A stretch of 12,854 bases of DNA from UBA1794 sp964439955 (GCA_964439955.1 CAYTPX010000043.1:1-12854); one strand, 5' to 3'. Numbered from the stretch's first letter, positions 1-7,462 are shown. The notes: generated by a model not told the origin, from the sequence alone. A program made the numbers and translations.

Positions 1-38
<38 letters not shown>

Positions 39-225
39 AAATGAATAATCTATTTCGTATTTCCTTCAAAAGGACGGAAACGCGCCGTCCGGATGCCGAA
101 CCCCAAACCCGCCGGAAAACGGCGGGAAGGACGGCAGGAACCCGTCAGGCCCTCGTACTGCTTCCTCGCATGTAATGATGTCATTGTGCATCCCCAACAG
201 GGGGCTTCCTTTCCGAAAGCGGGTG
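39..225 (-). other. rRNA operon leader with two hairpins
   Basis: This is the transcribed leader between the rrn promoter and the 16S gene, about 180 nt. Two perfect inverted repeats are visible: arms 108-114 and 120-126 (CCCGCCG/CGGCGGG, 5-nt loop), and arms 72-77 and 85-90 (GGACGG/CCGTCC, 7-nt loop). Neither is followed by a T-run on the transcribed strand, so they are more likely processing or antitermination structures than terminators. I see no recognisable boxA and no protein-coding ORF. Confidence 0.6.
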
Positions 226-257
226 CAAAAGTACGCCATAAAAGGAAAACACGCAAG
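226..257 (-). promoter_or_regulatory. rRNA operon promoter (Bacteroidetes type)
   Basis: On the minus strand the -7 box is TACTTTTG (233 to 226) and the -33 box is CTTG (257 to 254), separated by exactly 20 nt. This fits the Bacteroidetes TTTG/TAnnTTTG consensus. Transcription should start near base 220 and read into the 16S gene. Upstream, bases 268-345 are dominated by A-tracts on the plus strand, which resembles the UP-element regions of strong rRNA promoters. Confidence 0.8.
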
Positions 258-464
258 ACACACGGCAGAAAAAAAACAACCAAAAACAAAAAAAGACACG
301 AAAAATATAACATACACATATGATATATAAAGAAAAAACAGGGAAGAAATACGTAGAAACCACACATCCACCCTCTTTTCCCACAGCCTCCGTACCCACG
401 AAGCCCTCCCGGAAAGGGGGCATTTTGCAGGCCAAGTATCCCCTTTCACTGCATCCCGGGCATA
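258..464. other. A-rich region upstream of the rrn promoter; no gene
   Basis: This intergenic stretch lies between the rrn promoter and the terminator of the secreted-protein gene. Bases 268-345 are unusually A/T-rich for this genome and probably help RNA polymerase bind the rrn promoter. Bases 346-464 show nothing I can assign. The open frames across it have compositions unlike real proteins and no initiation context, so I call no CDS. Confidence 0.5.
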
Positions 465-509
465 CAAAAAGAGAGGGTGCGCCGGGATTCACATTCCAAG
501 CACACCCTC
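465..509 (-). terminator. Intrinsic terminator of the T9SS protein gene
   Basis: On the minus strand the arms at 509-500 (GAGGGTGTGC) and 482-473 (GCGCACCCTC) form a 10-bp stem with one G-U pair and a 17-nt loop. TCTCTTTTTG follows immediately (472 to 463). It lies about 60 nt after the stop codon of the secreted-protein gene and separates that gene from the rrn promoter. Confidence 0.75.
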
Positions 510-569
510 ATTCCTTCTATTCCACCTTCCCCGATTGGGGGAAGCGGGTTGTTCAGGGCCTATGTCCCA

Positions 570-3500
570 TCAATCCACTACCACCTTGGCAGTGCGGCCG
601 TCCGCGGCCTTCACGATGTAGTAGCCCGGTTGCAGCTGTTGGTCCTTGCGGTAGGCGGCTACGCCCGACACGTTGTAAACCGTGTACTCATCAGCGCCTT
701 CCACATAGATGTAGCCGTTGCGGCTGTAGACCACGAGTTCTTCACCCGAGTCCGCGCCCACTTCCTCTATACCCGTGTTGAAGCGGGCAATCATGTAGAG
801 GTGGAAATCATCGGCAGAGAACCAGTTGCAGACACCCAGCGAGTCGCGGCGCACGCCGATCGTCATGTCCGCACCGTCGTTCGTAATCCAGATATCATCG
901 ATCGTGTAGAGGTCATACGTCATGTCGTCCACGTTCAGCGAAGTCGTTATCGTGTCGATTACGTCCGTATCCACGCCGTCAACCTGCACATAAGTCGTGT
1001 CATACACCAGCGTGTCGCCCGTGAGCACCGGGTGCGAGTAAATCGGCTCTACGTATTCGCGGCCTTCCGAGGTCGAAACGTACAGTTTGGAAGCGCCGTT
1101 GGCCAATGCCGACTGCATGTCGCGTGCCAGCACCGTGACGCGGTACGAACCTGCGGGCATGCCCTTCAACGTCTGGTAGAAATTGAAGTTGAGCGCGGAC
1201 GGGTCGGAAGACCATGCTTCCATTGCGGCAACCCCTTCGGGGATATTCGACGTACCATTGTCTATCGAAGTCCAGAAGCACCCGTTTCCGTTGTTGGTAT
1301 AGCCTTCCCAACCGTTCGGGAGCACCGTTCGGTCTCCGCCAGTGCCCGACCCGCCCGCATCGGTCAGGTCTTCGATGTTGGCATTCACGATCCACGAGGT
1401 CAGGTCACGCGTCCCGTCAGGCAGTTCAAGGCCTTCGGCCGTAAGGCGCAGGCGGTTGATGAGCAGGCTGATGGTAGAGGTGTAGCCCGCAATGTTGTCC
1501 TGGTCGGCAAGCATGGCCTCCACCGTCTCGTCGACCAAGCCGGTGATTACCGTCAANNNNNNNNNNNNNNNNNNNNNNNNNNNNNNNNNNNNNNNNNNNN
1601 NNNNNNNNNNNNNNNNNNNNNNNNNNNNNNNNNNNNNNNNNNNNNNNNNNNNNNNNGGTCGGCAAGCATGGCCTCCACCGTCTCGTCGACCAAGCCGGTG
1701 ATTACCGTCAATGTATCCGGGTCATACACGCCCTCCACGGCCAGTTCAATCAACGCGTTGTCATACGCTTCCGCGAAGCCGAGCAGGTTGGTCACGTTCT
1801 GGGCGGCCACGTCCGAAACAAGCGGGTTTTCCGTCACGTTGGTGTTCTGGTCGGACAGGACGGTAGTGATGACCGACGTAACCTCCTCTACCGAGCCCAT
1901 TCCGTACTCGTAAGCGGCAATGTAAGCGTTCGCGTACTCGAGGAACGCGGCGGCCTGCGGCACGATCACGCCGTAGAACATCTCCACGGTCGTCGTCAGG
2001 GAGGTGGTCATCTCATCACACATATCTTGGAAGAAGGCAATCGTCGTGGCCAAGTCGTCGGTCGGCGCAGTTGTAAGCATCGCCACGATGGGGTCGTAGT
2101 AGTTGGTGCGGAAGTCCGCCATCGAGCTGACCGCGTTCCCGCACGAGTCAAGCACCAGTAAGAAGGCATCGAAGGCCGCATTGGCCGCCTCGTCGGTGGA
2201 GATGTCCGCCGCGCGCAAGGTCTCCATCGCGTCGCTCAGGTAAGCCTGCTGTATGGCGAGGAAGTCGCGCGTCAGGAGCGTGTCGCCGCGGGCGAGCAAG
2301 ATGTCGCGGGTCAGTTCGTTGACCGAGCTTTCCCCGATGCCGTGGTACGTCAGCCGCGCGTCCGTGATGCAGAACCATCCGGCCGAGGAACTTTCCGTCA
2401 TTGTGGAGTGCATGCCCACGCGGAGGTAGCCGTCGGAGCCCACAAACACGGAATCCACATAGAGCGTATCCCAGTACGAAGCGTCGCTATTCCATCCCGA
2501 GCTGCCATATTCGGTGTACTTGGTCGGCAAGAGCGATTCCTTTTCGTCATACTCGGTAATCCCGTAAGCCCGTTGGTTGGGGAGTATCGTATTGTCCGTC
2601 GTGTGGAGTACCGAGAAAGTATAGTAACCCGCAGGCAGGTTCTGCACCTCGGTATAGACGTCCATGTTCGCGCAATACGAGACACCGGCGGCCCAGTTGT
2701 TCCACCAATAACGTTCTTCGCCGTCGGGGCCGAAATAGTTCAGGCGGAAATCGCCTTCCGCGGCACTCCCGTCCGCCTTCGTGTTCACGATCGTCCACCC
2801 TTCGCTGCTGCCCGCGCCCGTCTCATCGGTGAAGTCCGGGTTGGTAAGCGCGAACGTGGCGTCCAAGCCGCCTTCCGGGATGTCCTGGCTGAGGCGGTAG
2901 TTGCGGATGGCCTCCTCGAGGAGCGTCACGCACGATTCGATGTCGGCCGCGAAATACGGGGTACCGTCGTCCTTATACGCGCCGTCCAAGATGGGGTAAA
3001 CCGCCTCGTAAACCGCCGTCAAGTCGCTTGCGCCGGGATAACCCTGGGCAATCCACTGCTGGTAGCTGGCAATGGCTTCGCTCAGGTCGTCGCAAGCCGC
3101 CACGGCGGCATTCGCCTCTTCCAGCCAAAGGCGCATCTGATTAGAGGAGGCTTCCACCTCGTCCATCGTCTCGCCGTACGCGATGTTATACAAAGCGTCT
3201 ATAGAGTCCTGGAGGGCTTCCCCGCCGCTGTAGTTGTAGAGGGAAATTTGGTTGTAAATCTGGTTGTAGATGCCGTCGGCCAAACTCCGGTAGCCGTCGA
3301 GCGTCAACTCGCTCTTGTAAATCAACGTGAAATCGCCCCAGATGCTCCAAAGCCCGGAGTACGAATCGGCGATACCCTCGATGCCGATGCGGAGCGTGCC
3401 GTCGGAACCCACATAGATGTCGTCCATCGTAACGAGATAATCATCCGTCGCGTCAAACACCTGGCGTGCTTCCGCCATGCTGTTGGCATAACCGTTCGAT

Positions 3501-3949
3501 CCGCCGCTGGAGAACACGTATTCAGTGTCGTACAAGCTATTGAGCAGACCCGTCTCGGCCTGGGTAGCCGTGGAAATGAAGAAGCGGGCAGGGCAAACCC
3601 CGGCATCGCCTCTCGCGAACGCTTCGCCCCCGTCGTTCCATCCCGGGCGGTAGAAACCCTTGGCCGTCAAGGTATAGACGCCCATTGGCAAACCCGTGAC
3701 ATCTTGGTAAAGGTAAAGCCCGTTGTGCTGGCTTTCGTATGCCTCGCACAGGTTGCTTCCGATATTAACCCCTCCTCCTTCGAGCGTCCAGCCGTCGTAG
3801 CTCCCGTCGAAGTCAGCATTCGTCAGGTAGGAAGACATGTCCGTCCCGTCTGCGGGAAGGTCTTCGTCTTGCGCCGCAACCGGCAAGGCCGCGGCCAGCA
3901 ACCCTGCGGCAAAAAGCGGGATTGCTGCCGATAATGTAAACTTTTTCAT
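570..3949 (-). CDS. Large secreted multi-module protein with T9SS sorting domain
   Basis: After removing the 155-base artefact (100 Ns plus one copy of the 55-base overlap) the gene reads through as 1074 residues. I chose ATG 3949 over an in-frame start at 4018 because MKKFTLSAAI opens a clear signal peptide, with likely cleavage after residue 26 (VAA/Q). Three related beta-sandwich-like modules follow at about 37-210, 355-540 and 800-1003. Each opens with a TNxDF...GW pattern, has a central LPxGxY strand and ends near a W...DF/DxxLxY strand. Helical, Asp/Glu/Ala-rich spacers separate them. Residues 1006-1074 resemble a T9SS type A C-terminal sorting domain (NGYIYVEG, VYNVSGV, GYYIVKAADG, KVVV). 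I infer export and attachment to, or release from, the outer surface. The modules look like carbohydrate- or ligand-binding folds; no catalytic motif is visible, so the ligand is unknown. Its own promoter and terminator suggest a single-gene unit. Confidence 0.85.
1502..1556. repeat. 55-base flank of the gap, left copy
   Basis: These 55 bases are identical to 1657-1711 on the other side of the N-run. In the coding frame both encode the same residues (TVITGLVDETVEAMLAD). This is best read as one contig-end overlap shown twice, not a biological duplication. Confidence 0.9.
1557..1656. other. Assembly gap of 100 Ns, probably spurious
   Basis: Exactly 100 Ns, a common placeholder length for a gap of unknown size. 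Both flanks are the same 55-mer, and joining them at that overlap restores one uninterrupted reading frame. The real missing length is therefore probably zero, unless a true tandem repeat was collapsed. Confidence 0.9.
1657..1711. repeat. 55-base flank of the gap, right copy
   Basis: Identical to 1502-1556. An exact 55-base length matches an odd k-mer size used by de Bruijn assemblers, which supports the overlap explanation. Confidence 0.9.
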
Positions 3950-4069
3950 GATGATTGAATTAAACATGGTTAAACACGATTCTTGCAAAAGGTTTATTTG
4001 TTTGTTTTTCGGTATCATTCGGCATCACTTAGTTATGAAGTCCAAAATAGAGTTCTCCAAAAGGCGTTC

Positions 4070-4101
4070 CAAATATAAGAATTTCCTCTCCCCCCCCCCA
4101 A
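4070..4101 (-). promoter_or_regulatory. Promoter of the T9SS protein gene, with poly-G spacer
   Basis: On the minus strand the -7 box is TATATTTG (4077 to 4070) and a TTG lies at 4101 to 4099, 21 nt apart. The spacer contains ten consecutive G on the transcribed strand (C at 4090-4099). Transcription would start near 4064, leaving a 5' UTR of about 115 nt before ATG 3949. Slippage in the G-run would change the box spacing. Confidence 0.6.
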
Positions 4102-4305
4102 GGGTTTTGCTTTATTTAACACGTTCGCCCGGATTTCCCCGCATCTGCCCTTCCATTACGCAAGGGCAAGCCGTCCGCGCAAGCCGCCCGCCCCCGGAAA
4201 AGCCCCGGCGTTCCGGGCGGGAAGCGGCGCATGGACCCGGGAAAAGTCCCGAGGGAGAAACGTAGATTTCCCCGCGCGGGGGAAGGAGCATACCGGGAAA
4301 ATTGC
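4102..4305. other. Divergent intergenic region with GC-rich inverted repeats
   Basis: This lies between the leftward secreted-protein promoter and the rightward ATPase operon promoter. Three inverted repeats are visible: arms 4146-4152/4162-4168 (TGCCCTT/AAGGGCA, 9-nt loop), arms 4184-4190/4214-4220 (CCGCCCG/CGGGCGG), and the perfect palindrome CCCCGCGCGGGG at 4270-4281. I see no gene; the open frames here have Pro/Arg-rich translations typical of GC-rich non-coding DNA. Confidence 0.45.
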
Positions 4306-4313
4306 TAACTTTG
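4306..4313 (+). promoter_or_regulatory. Putative -7 box of the ATPase/DUF4435 operon
   Basis: TAACTTTG matches the Bacteroidetes -7 consensus TAnnTTTG. There is no recognisable -33 TTTG about 20 nt upstream; instead the palindrome at 4270-4281 ends a few bases before that position. Transcription would start near 4320 and give a UTR of about 100 nt. A weak or activator-dependent promoter is possible. Confidence 0.5.
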
Positions 4314-4418
4314 CGAACATCCCCGCGGACCCTACGCTGCCCTTGCCGGGCAAACCACCTGCAGGGGAAGGGGAAAGACACCATACATTAATTATATACG
4401 CAAGGAAAAGGGAAAGCC

Positions 4419-5270
4419 ATGAATGCAGAATACATCCGCCGCATCGAAATCTCCCACCTGTGGGGCAAACATGCCGTCAGCTGGTCGCTACGCCCCGACG
4501 TGAACATCCTGAGCGGGGTGAACGGCATCGGGAAGAGCACGCTCATCAACCTGCTGGGCGCCATCTTGAGGAACGCCACGAAAGGCACGTTCCGCTCGGA
4601 ACTGACGGGGGCCACGGTACGCCTCTTCTTCGAGCCGGAGGAGGCCGACTCGATACGCTACGACGTCATCCGCTCGTTCGACCGCCCGCTCATCCCGGGC
4701 GACGCCCTGGGGAAACTCTCCGACCAGAACGTGAAGACGGAGCTGGACTGGCAACTCTACCGGCTGCAACGGCGCTACCTCGACTACCAGGTGAACGTGA
4801 GCAACCGCATGATCGGCTACCTGCAGGAGGGCAGCCCGGAAGCGCGCGAGAAGGCGCTGGAGGCGGGCGGGCCGCGGCGCACGTTCCAGGACACGATAGA
4901 CCGCCTGTTCCGCGAGACGGGCAAGCGGCTGGACCGCACGCACAACGAAATCGCCTTCCTCCTGCCCGGCGGGCAACAGCTGGCCCCCTACCAGCTCTCC
5001 TCGGGCGAGAAGCAGATACTCGTCATCCTGCTCACCGTGCTCATCCAGGACCGCCAACCCTGCACGCTCCTCATGGACGAGCCGGAAGTCAGCCTGCACG
5101 TGGAATGGCAGCAACAGCTCATCGGCTGCATCCGCCAGCTCAACCCGCACGCGCAGGTCATCCTGGCCACCCACAGCCCGGCGCTCATCATGGACGGGTG
5201 GCTCGACGCGGTGACGGAGATGAGCGACATCACCCGCCCCGAACCCCTGCCCGGCAACCCGCAACCATGA
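4419..5270 (+). CDS. Compact ABC-type AAA ATPase (AriA/OLD-like), partner of DUF4435
   Basis: A 283-residue ATPase with the full ABC/SMC-like set: Walker A GVNGIGKST (33-41), signature LSSGEKQ (193-199), Walker B LLMDEPE (217-223) with D220/E221, and a switch histidine in THSP (251-254). The insert between Walker A and the signature is only about 150 residues and lacks a long coiled coil, so this is an AAA_15/AAA_21-type ATPase, not a repair SMC. It has no membrane segment or signal peptide and should be cytosolic. ATG 4419 follows a purine-rich stretch. The stop overlaps the next start by four bases (ATGA), so the two proteins are probably made together. ATPases of this kind next to a DUF4435 TOPRIM protein occur in PARIS anti-phage systems (AriA with AriB). 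This one is shorter than I expect for AriA, so the assignment is inference. A regulatory ATPase outside defence remains possible. Confidence 0.85.
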   Translation: MNAEYIRRIEISHLWGKHAVSWSLRPDVNILSGVNGIGKSTLINLLGAILRNATKGTFRSELTGATVRLFFEPEEADSIRYDVIRSFDRPLIPGDALGKLSDQNVKTELDWQLYRLQRRYLDYQVNVSNRMIGYLQEGSPEAREKALEAGGPRRTFQDTIDRLFRETGKRLDRTHNEIAFLLPGGQQLAPYQLSSGEKQILVILLTVLIQDRQPCTLLMDEPEVSLHVEWQQQLIGCIRQLNPHAQVILATHSPALIMDGWLDAVTEMSDITRPEPLPGNPQP

Positions 5271-6346
5271 AGAGCCTGCGCCAAAACCTGACTTCGCGCT
5301 ACTGGGAAGCGGCCCAACGGCTGCAACCGCAGCACGCCCGGCGGAAAATAATAGCCTACGTGGAGAGCTACGAGGACATCGCCTTCTGGCGGCACATCCT
5401 CGCACGGCTGGAGGACGGGACGCGCCACTTCCAGATCATGCTGCCCGACGCCCGCGCCCTGGCCAAGGGGAAGCGGCAGGCGCTGATGAGCGCGCTGCGC
5501 GACGTGGCGCTGGGCAAGAACATCATAGCCTGCGTGGACAGCGACTACGACTACCTCCTGCAGGAATCGACACACAACGCGCGGCTGCTGAACCAGAACC
5601 CGTACTTCTTCCAGACGTATGCCTACGCCATCGAGAACTACCATTGCTACGCCCCGACGCTGCACGAGAGTTGCACGGCGGCCACCCTGAACGACGCAAA
5701 CCCGGTGGACCTCGAGGCGTTCATGGCCCACTACTCACGTACCATTCACCCCCTTTTCCTGTGGAACATACATTTCTACCGCAAACGGCAAGAGGGGCGC
5801 TTCCCGATGGCGGAGTTCAACCAAATCGTGCGGCTGGAGCACTTCGACCCTTTCGCGCCGCCCGAGGCCGACACGTCTTCCGCGCCGCGGCGCGGGCAGC
5901 GCCCTCCGCGACACGCCCCGGGCAAGCCCCCGAAGGAGACCCTGCGCCTGCCCCGCCTGCGGCAACGCGTGGAGCGGGCCGTGCGGCGGATGGAACGCAC
6001 CTACCCGGGCGAGCGGGCGGCGGTGGGACGGCTGGGGGAGGAACTGGAGCAGCTGGGCATGGAGGCCGACTCTACCTATTTATATATACAAGGACACCAC
6101 CTGATGGAAAACGTGGTGCTCCCCCTGCTGACCCCCCTGTGCGCCCGGCTACGCTCGCAACGGGAAGAAGAGATACGCCAACTGGCCGGATCGCGGGAAC
6201 AGCTGCGCAACGAGCTGAGCGCATACCACAACGCACTGACCCCCCCGCAGGAGGCCTTGAAAAAGAACTTCCAGTTTGCCCTGCCCCCGGAGATGCCCCA
6301 ATATGCGCGCCTACTCAACGACCTCAGGGAACGGCTGGCCGAATAG
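5267..6346 (+). CDS. DUF4435 TOPRIM-like protein (AriB-like effector candidate)
   Basis: A 359-residue protein starting at the ATG inside the ATGA overlap. The same frame stays open upstream, but that part is only the other frame of the ATPase gene. Near the N-terminus AYVESYED (E33) and ACVDSDYD (D91/D93) match the acidic positions of a TOPRIM fold (E, then DxD) as in DUF4435. The later YLYIQGHHLMENVVLPLL (271-288) resembles the conserved GH-rich C-terminal block. Between these halves residues 200-225 form a basic Pro/Arg-rich linker, which is unusual. A charged helical tail (293-325) may be a coiled coil for oligomerisation. In PARIS the DUF4435 partner is a nuclease released from its ATPase upon infection; a similar role is inferred here, not shown. 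No second gene follows in the operon. Confidence 0.8.
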   Translation: MKSLRQNLTSRYWEAAQRLQPQHARRKIIAYVESYEDIAFWRHILARLEDGTRHFQIMLPDARALAKGKRQALMSALRDVALGKNIIACVDSDYDYLLQESTHNARLLNQNPYFFQTYAYAIENYHCYAPTLHESCTAATLNDANPVDLEAFMAHYSRTIHPLFLWNIHFYRKRQEGRFPMAEFNQIVRLEHFDPFAPPEADTSSAPRRGQRPPRHAPGKPPKETLRLPRLRQRVERAVRRMERTYPGERAAVGRLGEELEQLGMEADSTYLYIQGHHLMENVVLPLLTPLCARLRSQREEEIRQLAGSREQLRNELSAYHNALTPPQEALKKNFQFALPPEMPQYARLLNDLRERLAE

Positions 6347-6422
6347 GAAAAGGAGGGATAAAAATTAGGGCACAGGCTATCAGCGGGATAATAAAATTAT
6401 GGGAAATTTTTTCCGAAAATGC

Positions 6423-6453
6423 TTGCAAGAACCAAACAGGCATCCTACCTTTG
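6423..6453 (+). promoter_or_regulatory. Strong promoter of the HU-like gene leader
   Basis: TTG at 6423-6425 and TACCTTTG at 6446-6453 are separated by exactly 20 nt, an excellent match to the Bacteroidetes consensus. Transcription should start near 6459. The nearest downstream gene on the same strand is the HU-like gene at 6971. Confidence 0.75.
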
Positions 6454-6560
6454 TAGTGCCAATCTTTCCCCGCGCGCCCTCCGGCGCAGGACGGAAAGGG
6501 CGGCACCGGGGGCGTCCCCGCCGGCCGGAGAGGCCGGGAGTACCATGACATGATGCACCT

Positions 6561-6575
6561 TGTTTAACCTAAACA
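6561..6575. promoter_or_regulatory. Operator-like dyad upstream of a second -7 box
   Basis: TGTTTA-ACC-TAAACA is a perfect 6-bp inverted repeat with a 3-nt centre. It lies 12 nt before TATCTTTG (6588-6595), itself a TAnnTTTG match. It could be a repressor or activator site for a second promoter, or an RNA stem in the leader. Confidence 0.35.
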
Positions 6576-6587
6576 GACTGATATTCC

Positions 6588-6595
6588 TATCTTTG
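6588..6595 (+). promoter_or_regulatory. Possible second -7 box for the HU-like gene
   Basis: TATCTTTG fits TAnnTTTG. The best -33 candidate is the weak TTTA at 6563-6566 with a 21-nt spacer, inside the dyad. Transcripts would still carry a leader of about 370 nt. Confidence 0.3.
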
Positions 6596-6970
6596 GCATA
6601 AGCGGAAACCGGATGTTGCCATTCTTCCTACTATTGCTGCCAAGCATGACTACCCAAACGTGCCCCGGATTCCGCCTGCTTGTACTACCCTCCCCTGCAA
6701 ATGACCCCGCCGAAAGACGGGAAAGAGGGGCAGGATTGTGATACTCCTTATTATTTTATTGGACAAGAACGACTGACAGCCTATGCCCCCGTGCATAGGC
6801 AGGACTCCGTGCGGGCTCGGCCCCGCGCGTCCCCGCCCGTCCACGAGACGGGCGATGCCCCCTGCCCCGGCTTGCCGCGACGCGGAACGGATCCGGCGCG
6901 TCCCGGCGGGAAGAGACAGCGGACAAAGGGGATTTCCCCTGATTCATTAACCTTTAAAATTTAAAAAAAC

Positions 6971-7402
6971 ATGATTTACAAAGTAGCGAGGCGCAACGTG
7001 CCCGACGGTTCGGGACGCGCCGACAAGTATTATGCCGTGAGCGTGACTGCCGGACGCAGCACGATGGACATGATCGTAAGCAAAATCGAAGACCGATGCA
7101 CCGTGACGCGGCCGGACATCCTGGCAGTCATCGCCGCACTGATAGACGACATAAAAGACCGCCTGCAAAGCGGCCAGATCGTAGAACTGGGCGAGCTGGG
7201 CAACATGCAGCTCACGGTACACAACCGGGGCGGCGCCCTCAGCGAGGCGGAATGGACGTCGGACTTGATCAAGAAGGCGAACATCGTGTTCCGCCCTTCG
7301 GCGGCCATGAAACGCATAGCTGAAACCACGACGTTCTCCCGCTGGAGCCAAGGCAGCAGCTCCACGGCGGCGGACGACGGAGAAAGCGGGCAAGGCGATT
7401 AA
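6971..7402 (+). CDS. HU-like (HU-HIG family) DNA-binding protein
   Basis: 143 residues. It opens with MIYKVARRNVPDG and YYAVSV, then a helical pair at about 29-66, GQIVELGELGNMQLTV (68-83), a basic beta region ending FRPSAAMKRI (107-116), and a polar Ser/Asp/Gly-rich tail (120-143). This matches the Bacteroidales HU-like family, which binds and bends DNA. The core is complete and the tail is probably disordered. These proteins occur in many copies in Bacteroidales, often with a small ORF downstream, and here an 87-residue protein follows. The very long structured leader suggests post-transcriptional control. The start is supported by the A-rich stretch just before ATG. Confidence 0.85.
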   Translation: MIYKVARRNVPDGSGRADKYYAVSVTAGRSTMDMIVSKIEDRCTVTRPDILAVIAALIDDIKDRLQSGQIVELGELGNMQLTVHNRGGALSEAEWTSDLIKKANIVFRPSAAMKRIAETTTFSRWSQGSSSTAADDGESGQGD

Positions 7403-7418
7403 GCCACCCCTCCCAGGA

Positions 7419-7457
7419 GGGCGTGCCGGAGGATTCCCTCCCGGCACGCCCTTACTT
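7419..7457 (+). terminator. Terminator-like hairpin after the HU-like gene
   Basis: Arms 7419-7429 and 7441-7451 (GGGCGTGCCGG/CCGGCACGCCC) form an 11-bp perfect stem with an 11-nt loop, followed by TTACTTT. The tail is short, so termination may be partial and allow read-through into the gene at 7523, for which no separate promoter is visible. Confidence 0.6.
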
Positions 7458-7462
7458 TCCAT

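Larger units (their letters stand above)
6347..6970 (+). other. Long structured leader / intergenic region before the HU-like gene
   Basis: There is no convincing gene in these 624 bases. From the promoter at 6423-6453 the transcript would run about 510 nt before ATG 6971. It is rich in hairpins: CTTTCC/GGAAAG arms near 6464 and 6495 enclosing GCGCGCC/GGCGC; arms 6779-6786/6793-6800 (GCCTATGC/GCATAGGC, 6-nt loop); arms 6835-6841/6847-6853 (GCCCGTC/GACGGGC, 5-nt loop). A 15-bp dyad TGTTTAaccTAAACA lies at 6561-6575. The last 25 bases before the start are A/T-rich, as is usual for Bacteroidetes translation starts. A cis-regulatory RNA or an independent small RNA within this stretch is plausible. 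Confidence 0.5.

Noticed and set aside
1502..1711. A biological direct repeat of 55 bases
   Set aside because: The copies flank a placeholder-sized N-run exactly and collapsing them restores the frame, so an assembly overlap is the simpler explanation.
477..3934. Long plus-strand open frames opposite the secreted-protein gene
   Set aside because: They are antisense shadows: His/Arg/Val-rich translations with no domain, while the minus strand gives a signal peptide, repeated modules and a T9SS domain.
4343..5266. Upstream extension of the DUF4435 frame to 667 residues
   Set aside because: The extension is Pro/Arg/His-rich and overlaps the clearly coding ATPase in another frame. The ATGA start at 5267 is the natural one.
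4488..5731. Large minus-strand ORFs across the ATPase and DUF4435 genes
   Set aside because: Shadows of GC-rich codons in the real genes; no motifs, and the opposite strand has a complete ABC ATPase motif set.
6680..6964. 94-residue plus-strand ORF before the HU-like gene
   Set aside because: No ATG-supported start context, low-complexity Pro/Arg-rich translation, and it overlaps strong hairpins of the leader.
6571..6971. tRNA, RNase P, tmRNA or SRP RNA in the long leader
   Set aside because: No T-loop motif or acceptor pairing, no GAGGAAAGTC of RNase P, and no SRP GGAA-loop signature were found by eye.
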